DNA from: a virus | Length of the DNA: 60,531 bases | IMG/VR virus record: IMGVR_UViG_3300036830_000277 | Location: 1-60,531 of that record | Direction: 5' to 3' (one strand) | Shown here: piece by piece, positions 25,488 through 34,208 of the stretch | Numbering within the stretch: the stretch's first letter is position 1 | Layout: each line of letters opens with the position of its first letter | The notes under the pieces: generated by a model | What the model saw: the letters and a program-made list of their open reading frames with translations, nothing else | What the model was told of the DNA's origin: nothing | Databases searched by the model: none | Position numbers and translations under genes: made by a program

Positions 25488-28100
25488 ATGCATCGCCGAT
25501 CAGCAACCGGACGATCGGATCAGCTAGGGACTGGCTGGTCGGCGGTGCCCGTTCAACGGATCGCCATCGCCATCGCGGTCCTGATGTCCGGTTGCCTCGC
25601 TTTGGCGCCGGTGGCCGCGCAGGGAAAGGTCATCACTGCCGTGCCGACGATCTCCTGTCCCTCGACGGCGCCTGGCACCGTACTCTGCGCGGTGGGAGCC
25701 GTCCTCAAGATTGTGCCTGACACGGTCTGGATGCCGGCACCGCCGCCGATTCACGACAGCGTGCCGGTGAATCACTACTGCGTCCTGAAGACGACGTGGG
25801 ACTGTTCCGCGCTGACCGCACCGGTCGTGCAGGCACCGGCGCCGGTGATCCCGATCATCGGCCACACGTTTCACCAGGTCTCGATCGACCAGCCGGTGAG
25901 CGTCGACAGCTTCGGCCTCACGAAGGCGCAGACGCTGGGCAACAAATGGGTCGCATCGACGGCAACGCCGTGGGTGAAGCTGCTCAATTCGTACAACGGG
26001 TACGTCGGCGGGTATGACTCGGGGAACCTGCGCTGGCAAACCGATCTCACCGGCAAGTCGCTCGGGTTCTATGTCGATACCATCGCGATCGCGCTGACCG
26101 ATGGCACCCACCCGATCGTCATCGACACCGAGCACGTCGTCGCAGCTGGTACCGCACCGATCGTTCCACAGCCTCCCCCGCCGTCGTCGAGCTCGAGCGG
26201 AGGATCCGCGCCGGCCGCGCCGCCGCCAGCTCCCGCTCCGCCACCGCCGTTCCTGACGTCGGCACTCCCGGCGCACCCGCGCGTCTGGATGACGCCGGCA
26301 CGGCTTGCGCAGCTGAAGGCTCAAGCGGCGGCGAACACGTCGCGCTGGCAGGTCGTGAAGCAGTACGCTGATGCTTCGCTCGCGAAGGGCGCCGTCTATA
26401 CCGGCGCCGACGAGTTCGCGCTGCCCGCGCTGTGCGCGGTCTACCTCGGCACCGGCAACCAGGCGTATGCGACGCGCGCCGGCGTCGTGATCGCCGGCGG
26501 TGCGGTCGAGGACGACAACCTGCAGGGTGATTCGGGATACGCATACCGGTTCAACCTCCCCGATTTCATCATGGGGCTCGACTGGTGCTACGCCGGGCTC
26601 ACCGTCGCGCAGCGGCATCAAGCCGCGACTTGGCTGATGAATCGCGCCGACTGGGTCTGGCCCGAAACCAATCCGTCGCGCGCGAACGGCTGGGGGCTCT
26701 GGCCGTCGAACAACTACTACTGGGGCTTCATGATGTCGGGCCCGGCGGCGATCGCAGCCGCCGGCGACGACACCATCACCACCACCGCGGTGAGCGGTCC
26801 TGATCGTCCGGCGTATCATCGCGCGCTGGCGATGCAGCATTGGAACCTCGTCGCGGTGCCATATCTCGCCGGCGAGGGTGCCGGCGGCGCATGGGATGAA
26901 GGCACGAACTACGGAGCCGGCAGCCAGTGGTCTCTCGGCCGCTTCGCCGACGCCTACGCCACCAGCGGGACGCCGATCGCGAACAGCTGGTTGAGCGATG
27001 CGCTCCGGTGGGGATTCGCCTCGATGATGCCGGGTGGCCACTTCAAGGCGCCGTTCGGTGACCAGGCGCGCGAGAGCGATGCCGCGGAGTATGCATACGA
27101 TCGCGTCGCGGCCCTCGACGTCCTCGCCGCGATCAACGATCCGACGCTCGCCGCCCAGGTGCAGACCTTCCTCGGTCTCATCGGCAACGTGCCGACGAGC
27201 GATGCCGGTACCGCCGTGGCCACCGACGAGCTGATCCACTTCAATCCCGCGGCACCAGCGGCGGCGGATCTGTCCGCGCAGCCAAAGTGCTTCCTCGCCG
27301 CTGGACCGGGATACGCGGTGTGCCGTACCAGCTGGACCGATCCCAACGCACTCGCCTTCACCTTCCAGGCGGGCGCCGTCGGTGATGGCCACAACTCGCT
27401 GCAGGCGAACGGGCTGATGATCTGGGGCGGTGGCGGCTGGATCACGGCGTCGGCGAACCTCTACTCCGCCAGCGGCATCGAGCAGGCGAGCCGCCACTAC
27501 AACACGCTGACGATCGGCGACAGCGGCCAGGTCTTCTTCGGTGGCAACGACGGCGCGATCACCGCGACGCAGTTCACTGACACGCTGATGGTGCTGCGCG
27601 GCGAGGCCGGGAATGCGTACGGCCATCCGTGGGGCATCGGTAACGGTCGCAACATCGCCAGCGGGTATGCCCGCACCGTCGCGTTCCTGCCCGCACTCAG
27701 CGCCTTCGTGGTCGTCGACCAGGCGACCGCGGTCACGGCGTCGATGCAGAAGGTCTGGCGCTGGCAGATGCATCACCAGCCGACGATCACAGGCAACTCC
27801 TTCACCCTGTCGAATGACGCCGGTACCGCGAAGTGCCTCGGTACCATCGCGCTCGGTACGCCGGTGCTCGCGATCAAACCGGACAGCATCGGACCCGGCT
27901 TTGCCCAGAGCAGCTACGCCGTGACCGTCTCGCCGCCGGCGGGACACGCCACCGATCTCATCGTGACGGTGCTGCAATGCGGCGCGGGTGCACCGGTCGC
28001 TGTCAGTGCCGCCGATGGAACCGCTGCGACGACGGTGACGATCGGCTCCCGTCGCATCACCGTGCCGCATGATCCCACGTCAGCCGTTGCGATCCAGTAA
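25488..28100 (+). CDS. secreted heparinase II/III-like polysaccharide lyase
   Basis: An 870-aa predicted depolymerase. Residues about 25-45 are a signal peptide (IAIAIAVLMSGCLALAP, then VAAQG). An Ig-like part precedes a Pro/Ser linker at about 226-262. From about 265 the sequence follows heparinase II/III-like lyases: HPRVWMTPARLAQLK, MGLDWCYAGL, GLWPSNNYYWGFM, and AVGDGHNSLQANGLMIWGGGG with a candidate catalytic His near 634. Such enzymes cleave uronic-acid polysaccharides by beta-elimination. The signal peptide is odd for a virion part, so it may be exported by the infected cell. ATG 25488 lacks a ribosome site; GTG 25545 gives a cleaner signal. Confidence 0.75.
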   Translation: MHRRSATGRSDQLGTGWSAVPVQRIAIAIAVLMSGCLALAPVAAQGKVITAVPTISCPSTAPGTVLCAVGAVLKIVPDTVWMPAPPPIHDSVPVNHYCVLKTTWDCSALTAPVVQAPAPVIPIIGHTFHQVSIDQPVSVDSFGLTKAQTLGNKWVASTATPWVKLLNSYNGYVGGYDSGNLRWQTDLTGKSLGFYVDTIAIALTDGTHPIVIDTEHVVAAGTAPIVPQPPPPSSSSSGGSAPAAPPPAPAPPPPFLTSALPAHPRVWMTPARLAQLKAQAAANTSRWQVVKQYADASLAKGAVYTGADEFALPALCAVYLGTGNQAYATRAGVVIAGGAVEDDNLQGDSGYAYRFNLPDFIMGLDWCYAGLTVAQRHQAATWLMNRADWVWPETNPSRANGWGLWPSNNYYWGFMMSGPAAIAAAGDDTITTTAVSGPDRPAYHRALAMQHWNLVAVPYLAGEGAGGAWDEGTNYGAGSQWSLGRFADAYATSGTPIANSWLSDALRWGFASMMPGGHFKAPFGDQARESDAAEYAYDRVAALDVLAAINDPTLAAQVQTFLGLIGNVPTSDAGTAVATDELIHFNPAAPAAADLSAQPKCFLAAGPGYAVCRTSWTDPNALAFTFQAGAVGDGHNSLQANGLMIWGGGGWITASANLYSASGIEQASRHYNTLTIGDSGQVFFGGNDGAITATQFTDTLMVLRGEAGNAYGHPWGIGNGRNIASGYARTVAFLPALSAFVVVDQATAVTASMQKVWRWQMHHQPTITGNSFTLSNDAGTAKCLGTIALGTPVLAIKPDSIGPGFAQSSYAVTVSPPAGHATDLIVTVLQCGAGAPVAVSAADGTAATTVTIGSRRITVPHDPTSAVAIQ

Positions 28101-28118
28101 CCGCGAGGACTACCACCG

Positions 28119-28436
28119 ATGAATGAACCCGAAGTGAAGGCGCCGACGGCGCACGAGCAGTTCCTCGAGGCGATCAAGGATCACAAGGTCGCGCCTGGTC
28201 ACGTGATCCGCGACGCCATGAAGGAGAAGGGCGTCGAGACGGCGTCCGAGCTGCATCCGCTCTTCGGCGCCAGGGTCACCTACGACGGTGCGCCGGGGAC
28301 GATCGACTATGCGGTCGGCACGCGGTTCCGATGCACCCTGGACGGTGAGCCCCGGCAGCCGTGGGGCGACATCGCCGACCTGAAGGTCGATGGCGACCAC
28401 TCCTACTCGTACACCACGCCGAAGACGGAGGGCTGA
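28119..28436 (+). CDS. small protein, tail region, unknown
   Basis: A 105-aa soluble protein with an N-terminal helix (AHEQFLEAIKDHKVAPGHVIRDAM) and a beta C-terminal half ending YSYTTPKTEG. It precedes the small decoration-type genes by three bases. No family was recognised. Confidence 0.6.
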   Translation: MNEPEVKAPTAHEQFLEAIKDHKVAPGHVIRDAMKEKGVETASELHPLFGARVTYDGAPGTIDYAVGTRFRCTLDGEPRQPWGDIADLKVDGDHSYSYTTPKTEG

Positions 28437-28439
28437 TCC

Positions 28440-28826
28440 ATGAACGTCAAGGACAGCTCGATGAACGCGATGCTCAACGCGCTGGCAGCGTTGTTCCCAT
28501 CCGGCGCGATCGTCGAGGTCTACAAGGGCACGCAGCCGGCGGACGCCAATACGGCGATCAGTTCGCAGACGCTGCTGGCCTCGATCACCACCGGCGCGAA
28601 CTTCGGGTCCGCATCGGCTCGATCGGCCGCGAAGGGCGGGACGTGGGAAGACACGTCCGCGAACGCCGGGGCCGGCGACGCGCCGACGTTCGTCCGCATC
28701 AAGAATGCGGCCGATACGGAACGCGTCGATCTGACCGCTGGCGTCGGCAGCGGTGAGATCTCGGTCAACGGCACGATCACCGCTGGCCAGGACGTCACGA
28801 TCTCCACCTTCGCGTTCAGCGGCTGA
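28440..28826 (+). CDS. small tail/decoration protein, paralogue B
   Basis: A 128-aa protein homologous by eye to the 130-aa protein at 19059 along its whole length (shared xLFPSGAxVEV and RIKNAADTERV regions and a closing beta stretch ISTFAFSG). The pair flanks the tip and lysis genes. Likely a virion surface domain. Confidence 0.7.
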   Translation: MNVKDSSMNAMLNALAALFPSGAIVEVYKGTQPADANTAISSQTLLASITTGANFGSASARSAAKGGTWEDTSANAGAGDAPTFVRIKNAADTERVDLTAGVGSGEISVNGTITAGQDVTISTFAFSG

Positions 28827-28831
28827 CGCAC

Positions 28832-29368
28832 GTGCTGACACCGGCGCAGCTCCACGACGAGATCACCCGGGATCCGGAAGGACTCGGGTATGCTCGCTTT
28901 GTGGAGTCAGGTGAAGACGACGAAATCGCGGCGCTGCTCAACGCGCCGCGCGACGGGGCCGCGCTTCCCGCCGGCACCATGCCGACCGAGCAGCTGTCGA
29001 GCGCGATCGGTATCGACGAGTATCTCGCGCTCGATGCCGATCGGAAGGCGTGGCTCGGCATGATAACGAAGAACCCGACGATCGTCGTGAGCCATGCCCT
29101 CGCCAAGGATCTGCTCGGGCTCTTTCCAAAGAACACCGCATTGCCGTCGATCGTCTTCCGGCCCGCATCGCGCGCCCAGCAGCTCGCCGCGGCGCTCGAT
29201 CCTGCGGTGCGGCATCAGGATGTGTCGATTGCTATCCGCGAGCGCAAGCACATTCAGGAGTGGACGCACGAGGATGGGTCAGTGCACGCCTACGAGATCG
29301 GGGTCTATCCGAAGGGATCGACGGTGCTGCAGCGGCATGCGGAGCCGATCCATCTCGGGGACGGCTGA
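28832..29368 (+). CDS. conserved tail-region protein
   Basis: A 178-aa protein. The opening MLTPAQLHDEITRDPEGLGYA is a phrase found in many phage proteins near tail fibre genes (DP-x-GLGYA). The C-terminal 50 residues (RKHIQEWTHEDGSVHAYEIGVY) are beta-rich. It starts at GTG 28832 and overlaps the next gene by one base. Confidence 0.65.
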   Translation: MLTPAQLHDEITRDPEGLGYARFVESGEDDEIAALLNAPRDGAALPAGTMPTEQLSSAIGIDEYLALDADRKAWLGMITKNPTIVVSHALAKDLLGLFPKNTALPSIVFRPASRAQQLAAALDPAVRHQDVSIAIRERKHIQEWTHEDGSVHAYEIGVYPKGSTVLQRHAEPIHLGDG

Positions 29369-29796
29369 TGTCTTCGAACATCAGCCGCGTTCCGGTCTCG
29401 CTCGTCACCGCGCTGTCGACGGCGTTGAATTCGCTCGCGAGCGGCAGCGCGGTGCAGTCGTCTGCGATCACCGTGGCCGCGGCGCTGTGGATGGACATCA
29501 TCCTCACGGGGACGTTCGCCTCCACCGTTACGGCGGACGCGATGGTCGACGTCTACGTCGTCCGGCAGGACGGCAGCGGCAATTATGAGGATACCGCCGT
29601 CGGTGGCTATGGGCGCGATGCGCTCGTCGGCACCTTCTTCCTGCAGGCGTTGACCACCGCGCAGCGCCTCCGCATCCGGGATATTCCGGCGCCGGCCCGC
29701 GACTTCGAGATCTACGTCGTCAACAATTCGGGCAAGGCGATGGCGGCGAGCGGGAACACGATCCAAATCGATTTCCACACAGAACAGGCGTCGTAA
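29368..29796 (+). CDS. small virion protein, jelly-roll-like
   Basis: A 142-aa protein starting at ATG 29368 over the previous stop. It has an N-terminal helix (LVTALSTALNSLASG), then alternating strands (LWMDIILTGTF, MVDVYVVRQDG, FEIYVVNNSGKAMAASGN). It resembles the 121-aa protein at 19460 in layout but not clearly in sequence. Probably a tail or neck decoration. Confidence 0.6.
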   Translation: MSSNISRVPVSLVTALSTALNSLASGSAVQSSAITVAAALWMDIILTGTFASTVTADAMVDVYVVRQDGSGNYEDTAVGGYGRDALVGTFFLQALTTAQRLRIRDIPAPARDFEIYVVNNSGKAMAASGNTIQIDFHTEQAS

Positions 29797-31517
29797 TGCA
29801 GCCGGGCAATCCGATCGCGTTCGCCCGGCACCGCGACGACTGCGAGCCGCGCTTCCGCTGGATGTGGGAGATGCTGCTGTTCGGCCTCCCGTTCGGCGCA
29901 TCGCGCTCCTGGGCGCGCGTCGGACCGGGCATCGGGGGATTGACGTTCAGCCCGGCGGGATCGCCGGTGATCGCGCACGGCGGCCTCTATACGCCGACGA
30001 GTAGCGACCAGCTCAACAGCAACTCGCTGCCCACTGCGTCACTGCTGCGGATCTCGACCAACATCACGCTGCTCTGGGCGGTCCGGCTCTCGGCGTTCGT
30101 GAGCGACGCCACCGGCGGCGCCGGCGTCCTCTACAACAACCCGAACAGCAGCCCGTTCACCTCGTACTGGCTCTCGACACTTTCCGCGGCTGGTGGGATC
30201 TGGGCATTCGACAATGCGAAGGGGTCGTTCCGCCAGGTGAATAGCGGATCGAGCTTCGCATCGACGGCGGGCGCGCATGCGATCGTCGGCGTCACCGATT
30301 CGTCGACCGATCGGATCTGGGTCGATGGCAAGCTGGCCAACACCAGCGCCAGCAACCTTGCCGCGGCGAATGGCTACTCCTCGACGTCGTTCTTCCAGGT
30401 GGCCGGGTCGACCGGCGGGTCGATTCACCGCGCCGTCACGGTCTGGCGTGCTGCACTCGAGCCGGGGATGATCGAGCGGATCAGCCGCGATCCGCTGGCG
30501 ATGTATCGCTGGCGTCGGCGTCGTAACTACCACTACGCCAGTGCCGCGATCATCGGGTCAGGTGGCGGATCGGTCTCGATTCACGCGAGCGGGACGGCCA
30601 AGGTTGCGGTCGTTGGATCCGGCGGCGGCGTGGTGCATGTGTCCGCGGCGGGGACAGGCACGGTGAAGGTCCAGGGCGCGGGCGGCGGCGCGATCATTAC
30701 GCTGGCGGCGAGCGGTGCCGGGGTGATCAAAGTGGTGGCGGCTGGTGCGGGTGCCATCACAGTTCTGGCAGCCGGATCCGGTGCGATCAAGATCGCGGGC
30801 GCGGGATCAGGAGCCATCACGATCCACGCGGCTGGCGCTGCCGTCATCCCTGTGGTCGCATCTGGCGGTGCCACGATCACGATCGGCGCAGCGGGATCGG
30901 CAGCCGTAAAGGTCACCGGGGCCGGATCCGGGGCGATCGCGATCCATGCTGCTGGGGCAGCGATCGTCGCGATCATCGGGTCTGGCGGCGGGATCGTCGT
31001 CATCCATTCAGCCGGCACCGCGATCATTCCTGTTGTCGGAGCGGGTGGCGCTGCGATCGCCGTCCAGGCGGCTGGCTCTGCCGTCATCCCGATCCTCGGC
31101 ACCGGCGGCGGCGCGATCTCGGTCGGCGGGAGCGGGACGATCGGCTCCGGCACAACGGGCACCGGCGGGGGAGCAGTGGTGCTCCACGGCGCTGGTGTCG
31201 CGACCGTCACCGTGGTCGCGCACGGCACCGGGTTCATCACTCTTGCCGCGGCTGGCATCGGGCTCATTCCAATCACCGGCCACGGTGGTGGGACCGCGGC
31301 AGTGCGCGCAGCTGGTACCGCCAAGGTGGTCGTCAACGGCATCGGGGTCGGTGTGGTTCACATCGCCGCGGCCGGAACCGGGCGCGTCCGCGACACGGTG
31401 ATCCCCAACATCCCGATCGTGAAGTTCTCGAATGGTGTGCTGCGCATCGCCGGCGGCCGCCTCGCGGAGCTGCGCGTTGCTGGCCTTCGCGATGGTTCAT
31501 TCGAGGCGGCTGAATGA
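29796..31517 (+). CDS. repeat-rich tail fibre with LamG-like head
   Basis: A 573-aa fibre. Residues about 1-245 have a LamG/concanavalin-like layout (WAVRLSAFVSDATGGAGVLY, DRIWVDGKLANTSAS, HRAVTVWRAALEPGMIERI). Residues 254-534 are fourteen tandem repeats of 20 residues of the form G-x-G-G-G-x-I-x-I-x-A-A-G-x-A-x-I-x-V-x. The last 40 residues are a different tip (NGVLRIAGGRLAELRVAG). Alternating hydrophobic beta positions with Gly turns suggest a beta-solenoid or stacked beta-hairpin shaft. The ATG overlaps the previous stop. Confidence 0.75.
   Translation: MQPGNPIAFARHRDDCEPRFRWMWEMLLFGLPFGASRSWARVGPGIGGLTFSPAGSPVIAHGGLYTPTSSDQLNSNSLPTASLLRISTNITLLWAVRLSAFVSDATGGAGVLYNNPNSSPFTSYWLSTLSAAGGIWAFDNAKGSFRQVNSGSSFASTAGAHAIVGVTDSSTDRIWVDGKLANTSASNLAAANGYSSTSFFQVAGSTGGSIHRAVTVWRAALEPGMIERISRDPLAMYRWRRRRNYHYASAAIIGSGGGSVSIHASGTAKVAVVGSGGGVVHVSAAGTGTVKVQGAGGGAIITLAASGAGVIKVVAAGAGAITVLAAGSGAIKIAGAGSGAITIHAAGAAVIPVVASGGATITIGAAGSAAVKVTGAGSGAIAIHAAGAAIVAIIGSGGGIVVIHSAGTAIIPVVGAGGAAIAVQAAGSAVIPILGTGGGAISVGGSGTIGSGTTGTGGGAVVLHGAGVATVTVVAHGTGFITLAAAGIGLIPITGHGGGTAAVRAAGTAKVVVNGIGVGVVHIAAAGTGRVRDTVIPNIPIVKFSNGVLRIAGGRLAELRVAGLRDGSFEAAE
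30555..31397 (+). repeat. fourteen 60-base coding repeats
   Basis: Tandem repeat within the fibre gene, period 60 bases (20 codons); one unit has an extra codon. The protein pattern is stricter than the DNA: third positions vary freely, so the copies are old and kept by selection on the protein. Repeat number could vary between relatives. Confidence 0.8.
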
Positions 31518-31894
31518 CCGACTTCCGCCAGGCGTTCTACACGCCAGTCGCCTCTGGCACCAGCGCGTCACTGCAACTGCAGCTGACCGATGGCGACGAT
31601 GCCGACCTCGCCGGCAACGTCGTCGACGAGGTCACGTTGACGCTCTTCGACCGGGCAACCGGCCGCATCCTGAATAGCCGCTCGGCCTCGAACGTCCTCA
31701 ACGCTGGCGGCGGGACACTCAGCGATAGTGGCCTGCTCGACCTGGATCTCTCGCCGGCGGATAACGCCATGGCTGACGCCGGCGCCTGCACCGAAGAGCA
31801 TGTGGCGCGGCTCGATTGGACATGGAATGGCGGCGATGATACCGGCACGAAAGAGATGACCTTCACCGTCATCCGTCGGCTCGCGCCCGCCTGA
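31514..31894 (+). CDS. Ig-like tail-region protein
   Basis: A 126-aa protein with a bacterial Ig-like strand order: LQLQLTDGDDADLAG, VVDEVTLTLFDRATG, VARLDWTWNGGDD, MTFTVIRRLAP. Similar small proteins follow fibre genes in many phages. The ATG overlaps the fibre stop. Confidence 0.65.
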   Translation: MTDFRQAFYTPVASGTSASLQLQLTDGDDADLAGNVVDEVTLTLFDRATGRILNSRSASNVLNAGGGTLSDSGLLDLDLSPADNAMADAGACTEEHVARLDWTWNGGDDTGTKEMTFTVIRRLAPA

Positions 31895-31898
31895 TCGG

Positions 31899-32588
31899 AT
31901 GACCTCCTGGCAGAAGGCGCTCGCAGTCGTCGGACTCGTCGTCGCTGCACTCGCGGGCGGCTACGCCATCTGTCATTCCGCCGCGGCCGCGGCGGCGCAG
32001 CGATCGGCCGACAGTCTGGCTGTTATCGAGCGGTCGCGCGATAGCCTGGCAGCGATCGCTGACGCGGAGCGGGCGCGCGCCGACTCGATTGCTCGCGCCG
32101 ACACGCTGATGGCGTCGGCTGCGGAGCGGGTAGCGGCCGCCGCACGGGCGCTGGCCCGCAAGGACTCCGTCGCAGCCGATGACGCGATGGCCGAACTCGC
32201 AACGAAGACGTCCGCTGCGGACTCCTTCCCGGTATATCGGGATCGAATTGTGCCGGCCAAGGATCGTGAAATCGCCGATCTGCGTATTTCGGCCGACTCA
32301 TCGAGGAAAGCCGCTGACGGATGGCACGATGCCTATCTCTGGCAGATCGAGAGCAGCGCAGCGCTCTGGCGTCGGCTGGCGATCACCGATTCAACCAACG
32401 CCGATCAGCGGGCGCAGCTGCTCGCCGACGCGAAGGCGATGACGAAGGTGCCATCGCCGTGGTCGAAGCTGGAGTCCGCGGCCGAGACCGGCGCGATCGG
32501 CGCCGCGACGACCGGCGCCTGCGCTCACAAACTACTTTCTGTCGGCTGCATCGCCGGTGCGGTGGTCATCGTGAAGAGGGTGCTGTGA
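31899..32588 (+). CDS. i-spanin-like membrane coiled-coil protein
   Basis: A 229-aa protein with one N-terminal membrane segment (ALAVVGLVVAALAGGYAI), a long charged coiled coil (RSRDSLAAIADAERARADSIARADT), and a second hydrophobic stretch near the C-terminus (GCIAGAVVIVKRVL). An inner-membrane anchor plus periplasmic coil fits an Rz-like spanin that breaks the outer membrane. No matching o-spanin lipoprotein was found nested or next to it. Confidence 0.55.
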   Translation: MTSWQKALAVVGLVVAALAGGYAICHSAAAAAAQRSADSLAVIERSRDSLAAIADAERARADSIARADTLMASAAERVAAAARALARKDSVAADDAMAELATKTSAADSFPVYRDRIVPAKDREIADLRISADSSRKAADGWHDAYLWQIESSAALWRRLAITDSTNADQRAQLLADAKAMTKVPSPWSKLESAAETGAIGAATTGACAHKLLSVGCIAGAVVIVKRVL

Positions 32589-33082
32589 GCGGCCGAACGA
32601 CCGGTCACGGCAGCTTCCTTCTGTGGCCACTCGTGAGGCATGAGACCATCGTCGACAGCGACGATCCCCGGCTGGCGCACATCATTCCTGCCTTCCGTCA
32701 GCGGCTTGTTGCCGAAGCGAATAGCCTCGCAGGGCTGTATGGTGCGCCGGTCTTCCTCGTCGGATCGGCCATTCGCGTCGACAACCAGATTCCGCGAGAC
32801 TTCGATCTCCGGGTTCCGCTGAAGGATTTCGATTTCCAGATCCGATTCGGCGGCTCGGCCGGGGACTGGGAGGAACAGGGGGTCACCGGCGATTGGCAGG
32901 GCGTCCGCTGGCAGTGGTCAGATGATTGCGTGCATCAATCGAAGAACGCCACCATGAACGTGCATCACCTCTGCGATGTGCAGATCCAGCCGCTCAGCTA
33001 CTTCGAGAAGCACGGCGGCCCTCGCATTCGACTCGACACCCGCGGTCGCTTCGCCGCATCATTGCAGATCCATGGCGGATAA
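32585..33082 (+). CDS. nucleotidyltransferase-fold protein
   Basis: A 165-aa protein. FLVGSAIRVDNQIPRDFDLRV matches the G-S-x(n)-D-x-D core of the pol-beta-type nucleotidyltransferase fold; DFDFQIRF could give a further acid. Proteins of this kind occur in phages, but their targets are mostly unknown. It starts at GTG 32585 over the spanin-like stop and is the last gene of the rightward late block. Confidence 0.6.
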   Translation: MSGRTTGHGSFLLWPLVRHETIVDSDDPRLAHIIPAFRQRLVAEANSLAGLYGAPVFLVGSAIRVDNQIPRDFDLRVPLKDFDFQIRFGGSAGDWEEQGVTGDWQGVRWQWSDDCVHQSKNATMNVHHLCDVQIQPLSYFEKHGGPRIRLDTRGRFAASLQIHGG

Positions 33083-33139
33083 TCGTCGCCCGATCCCCCC
33101 GCTGGGCCGTCGGCATGGTGCTCCCCGCGCTCCATATCA

Positions 33140-33159
33140 ACGGCCCCTCACGGGGCCGT
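33140..33159 (+). terminator. GC-rich hairpin, probable terminator
   Basis: A perfect 8-bp stem (33140-33147 with 33152-33159) with a TCAC loop lies 57 bases after the last late gene. No T-run follows, so termination may be weak or factor-dependent. Confidence 0.5.
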
Positions 33160-33230
33160 CTCGCCGTCATGGGAAAGCAAACGCCCCGGATCTCTCCGGA
33201 GCGTGTCGATTGGGTCCCTTCCATGAAACG

Positions 33231-33261
33231 CCAGCGCCCCGAAACCTGACCGGGGCGTTGG
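33231..33261. terminator. 11-bp hairpin, probable bidirectional terminator
   Basis: Stem 33231-33241 with 33251-33261 (ten Watson-Crick pairs and one G-U) around a nine-base loop, between converging gene blocks. No T-run on either side. Confidence 0.5.
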
Positions 33262-33394
33262 AGGTAAGCCTGGCCGCGACGGTGAGTCACATCGCCTTCC
33301 GCGCGTCAGTTGCTCATGGCTCGCTCCCAGATCGAGTGAACAGCGTCCCTCCAATGGCGACGCTTCAAGGTACTGTATCGGCACGTTTCGTCAA

Positions 33395-34204
33395 CTATTC
33401 ATATCCGATCGGCTGCTCTGGGTCCTTCCGAGGGCCGCCCTGCTCGAGCTCCATCAACTGCTTCACAAGGCTATGGACCTTTGCTGCCCGATGGGCATCC
33501 ATCCGGCCGCTATGCCAACGGTCGAACAACCATACGCAGCTCGGAAAGTTCCCCGACGTCTCGCGCGCGCGTGCTTCAATAAAGAGAGGATAGAAGAGCA
33601 TGATCATCTCGCAATAGATCGGGGTGAGCGCCTCAGCCGCGACGTCGCAGCCTGCAAGTCCGCTGCGGAAATACATCGCCCACCATTCGAGATTGTTCAT
33701 GAACGCCATCGCGCGGTTGCTCAGATCTCCGGGCAACTTCCTGATCCATTCGACGGCGCGCGGAACTTGATCCCGTTCGACGTGCGTGCCGAAGACGACG
33801 TTCTCAGAGTTGGACACGAAAAGCTGAACCTTCTGCTCGCGGAACGCCTGCCGAATCGCCCAGTAGTTGTTGAGGATCGATTTCGCGAATTCGACACAGC
33901 GCTCGGTCGCATTCGCTCGCGCCTCGCGTAATGCCCGGTCACGCATGTCCTTCTTGGTCAGCCGGAGCGCATAGAGCCCAAATACAGCGACGAGCCCCAG
34001 GGCCAGCGTCGCGAGCACAAGGACTGCCGTCCAAAATGCCGTCGGGTTGTCCGGCATCGCGAGCGATGCGAGCTGCGGCCACGAGCGAATGACGACTGAC
34101 CATATGATCGCCCCCAGCACCGCGCTGATAGTCACGACCACGATGAGGATCCGCCATCCGAACGTGGCTACGATGCGCTTGCCGATGTGCTTGGCGCTGG
34201 TCAT
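33395..34204 (-). CDS. membrane protein with cytoplasmic helical domain
   Basis: A 269-aa protein with two N-terminal membrane segments (ILIVVVTISAVLGAIIWSVVI and FWTAVLVLATLALGLVAVFGLYAL), then about 180 soluble residues rich in helices and aromatics (YWAIRQAFREQKVQLFV, NNLEWWAMYFRSGLAG). The layout recalls DUF4760-like proteins, some of which sit in phage exclusion or defence loci. GAGG lies three bases before the ATG. It follows the antitoxin by four bases and may be co-transcribed with it. Confidence 0.65.
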   Translation of the reverse strand: MTSAKHIGKRIVATFGWRILIVVVTISAVLGAIIWSVVIRSWPQLASLAMPDNPTAFWTAVLVLATLALGLVAVFGLYALRLTKKDMRDRALREARANATERCVEFAKSILNNYWAIRQAFREQKVQLFVSNSENVVFGTHVERDQVPRAVEWIRKLPGDLSNRAMAFMNNLEWWAMYFRSGLAGCDVAAEALTPIYCEMIMLFYPLFIEARARETSGNFPSCVWLFDRWHSGRMDAHRAAKVHSLVKQLMELEQGGPRKDPEQPIGYE

Positions 34205-34208
34205 TGCC

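Larger units (their letters stand above)
33083..33394. other. intergenic region between converging blocks
   Basis: 312 bases with no credible gene. The left half holds three inverted repeats: two listed separately, and a weaker one at 33182-33203 with one mismatch. The right half shows nothing recognised. It probably stops transcription from both sides. Confidence 0.6.

Noticed and set aside
25524-28070. Long open frame of 848 codons on the minus strand
   Set aside because: It mirrors the lyase gene and is Arg/His-rich with no recognisable motif, a shadow caused by high GC.
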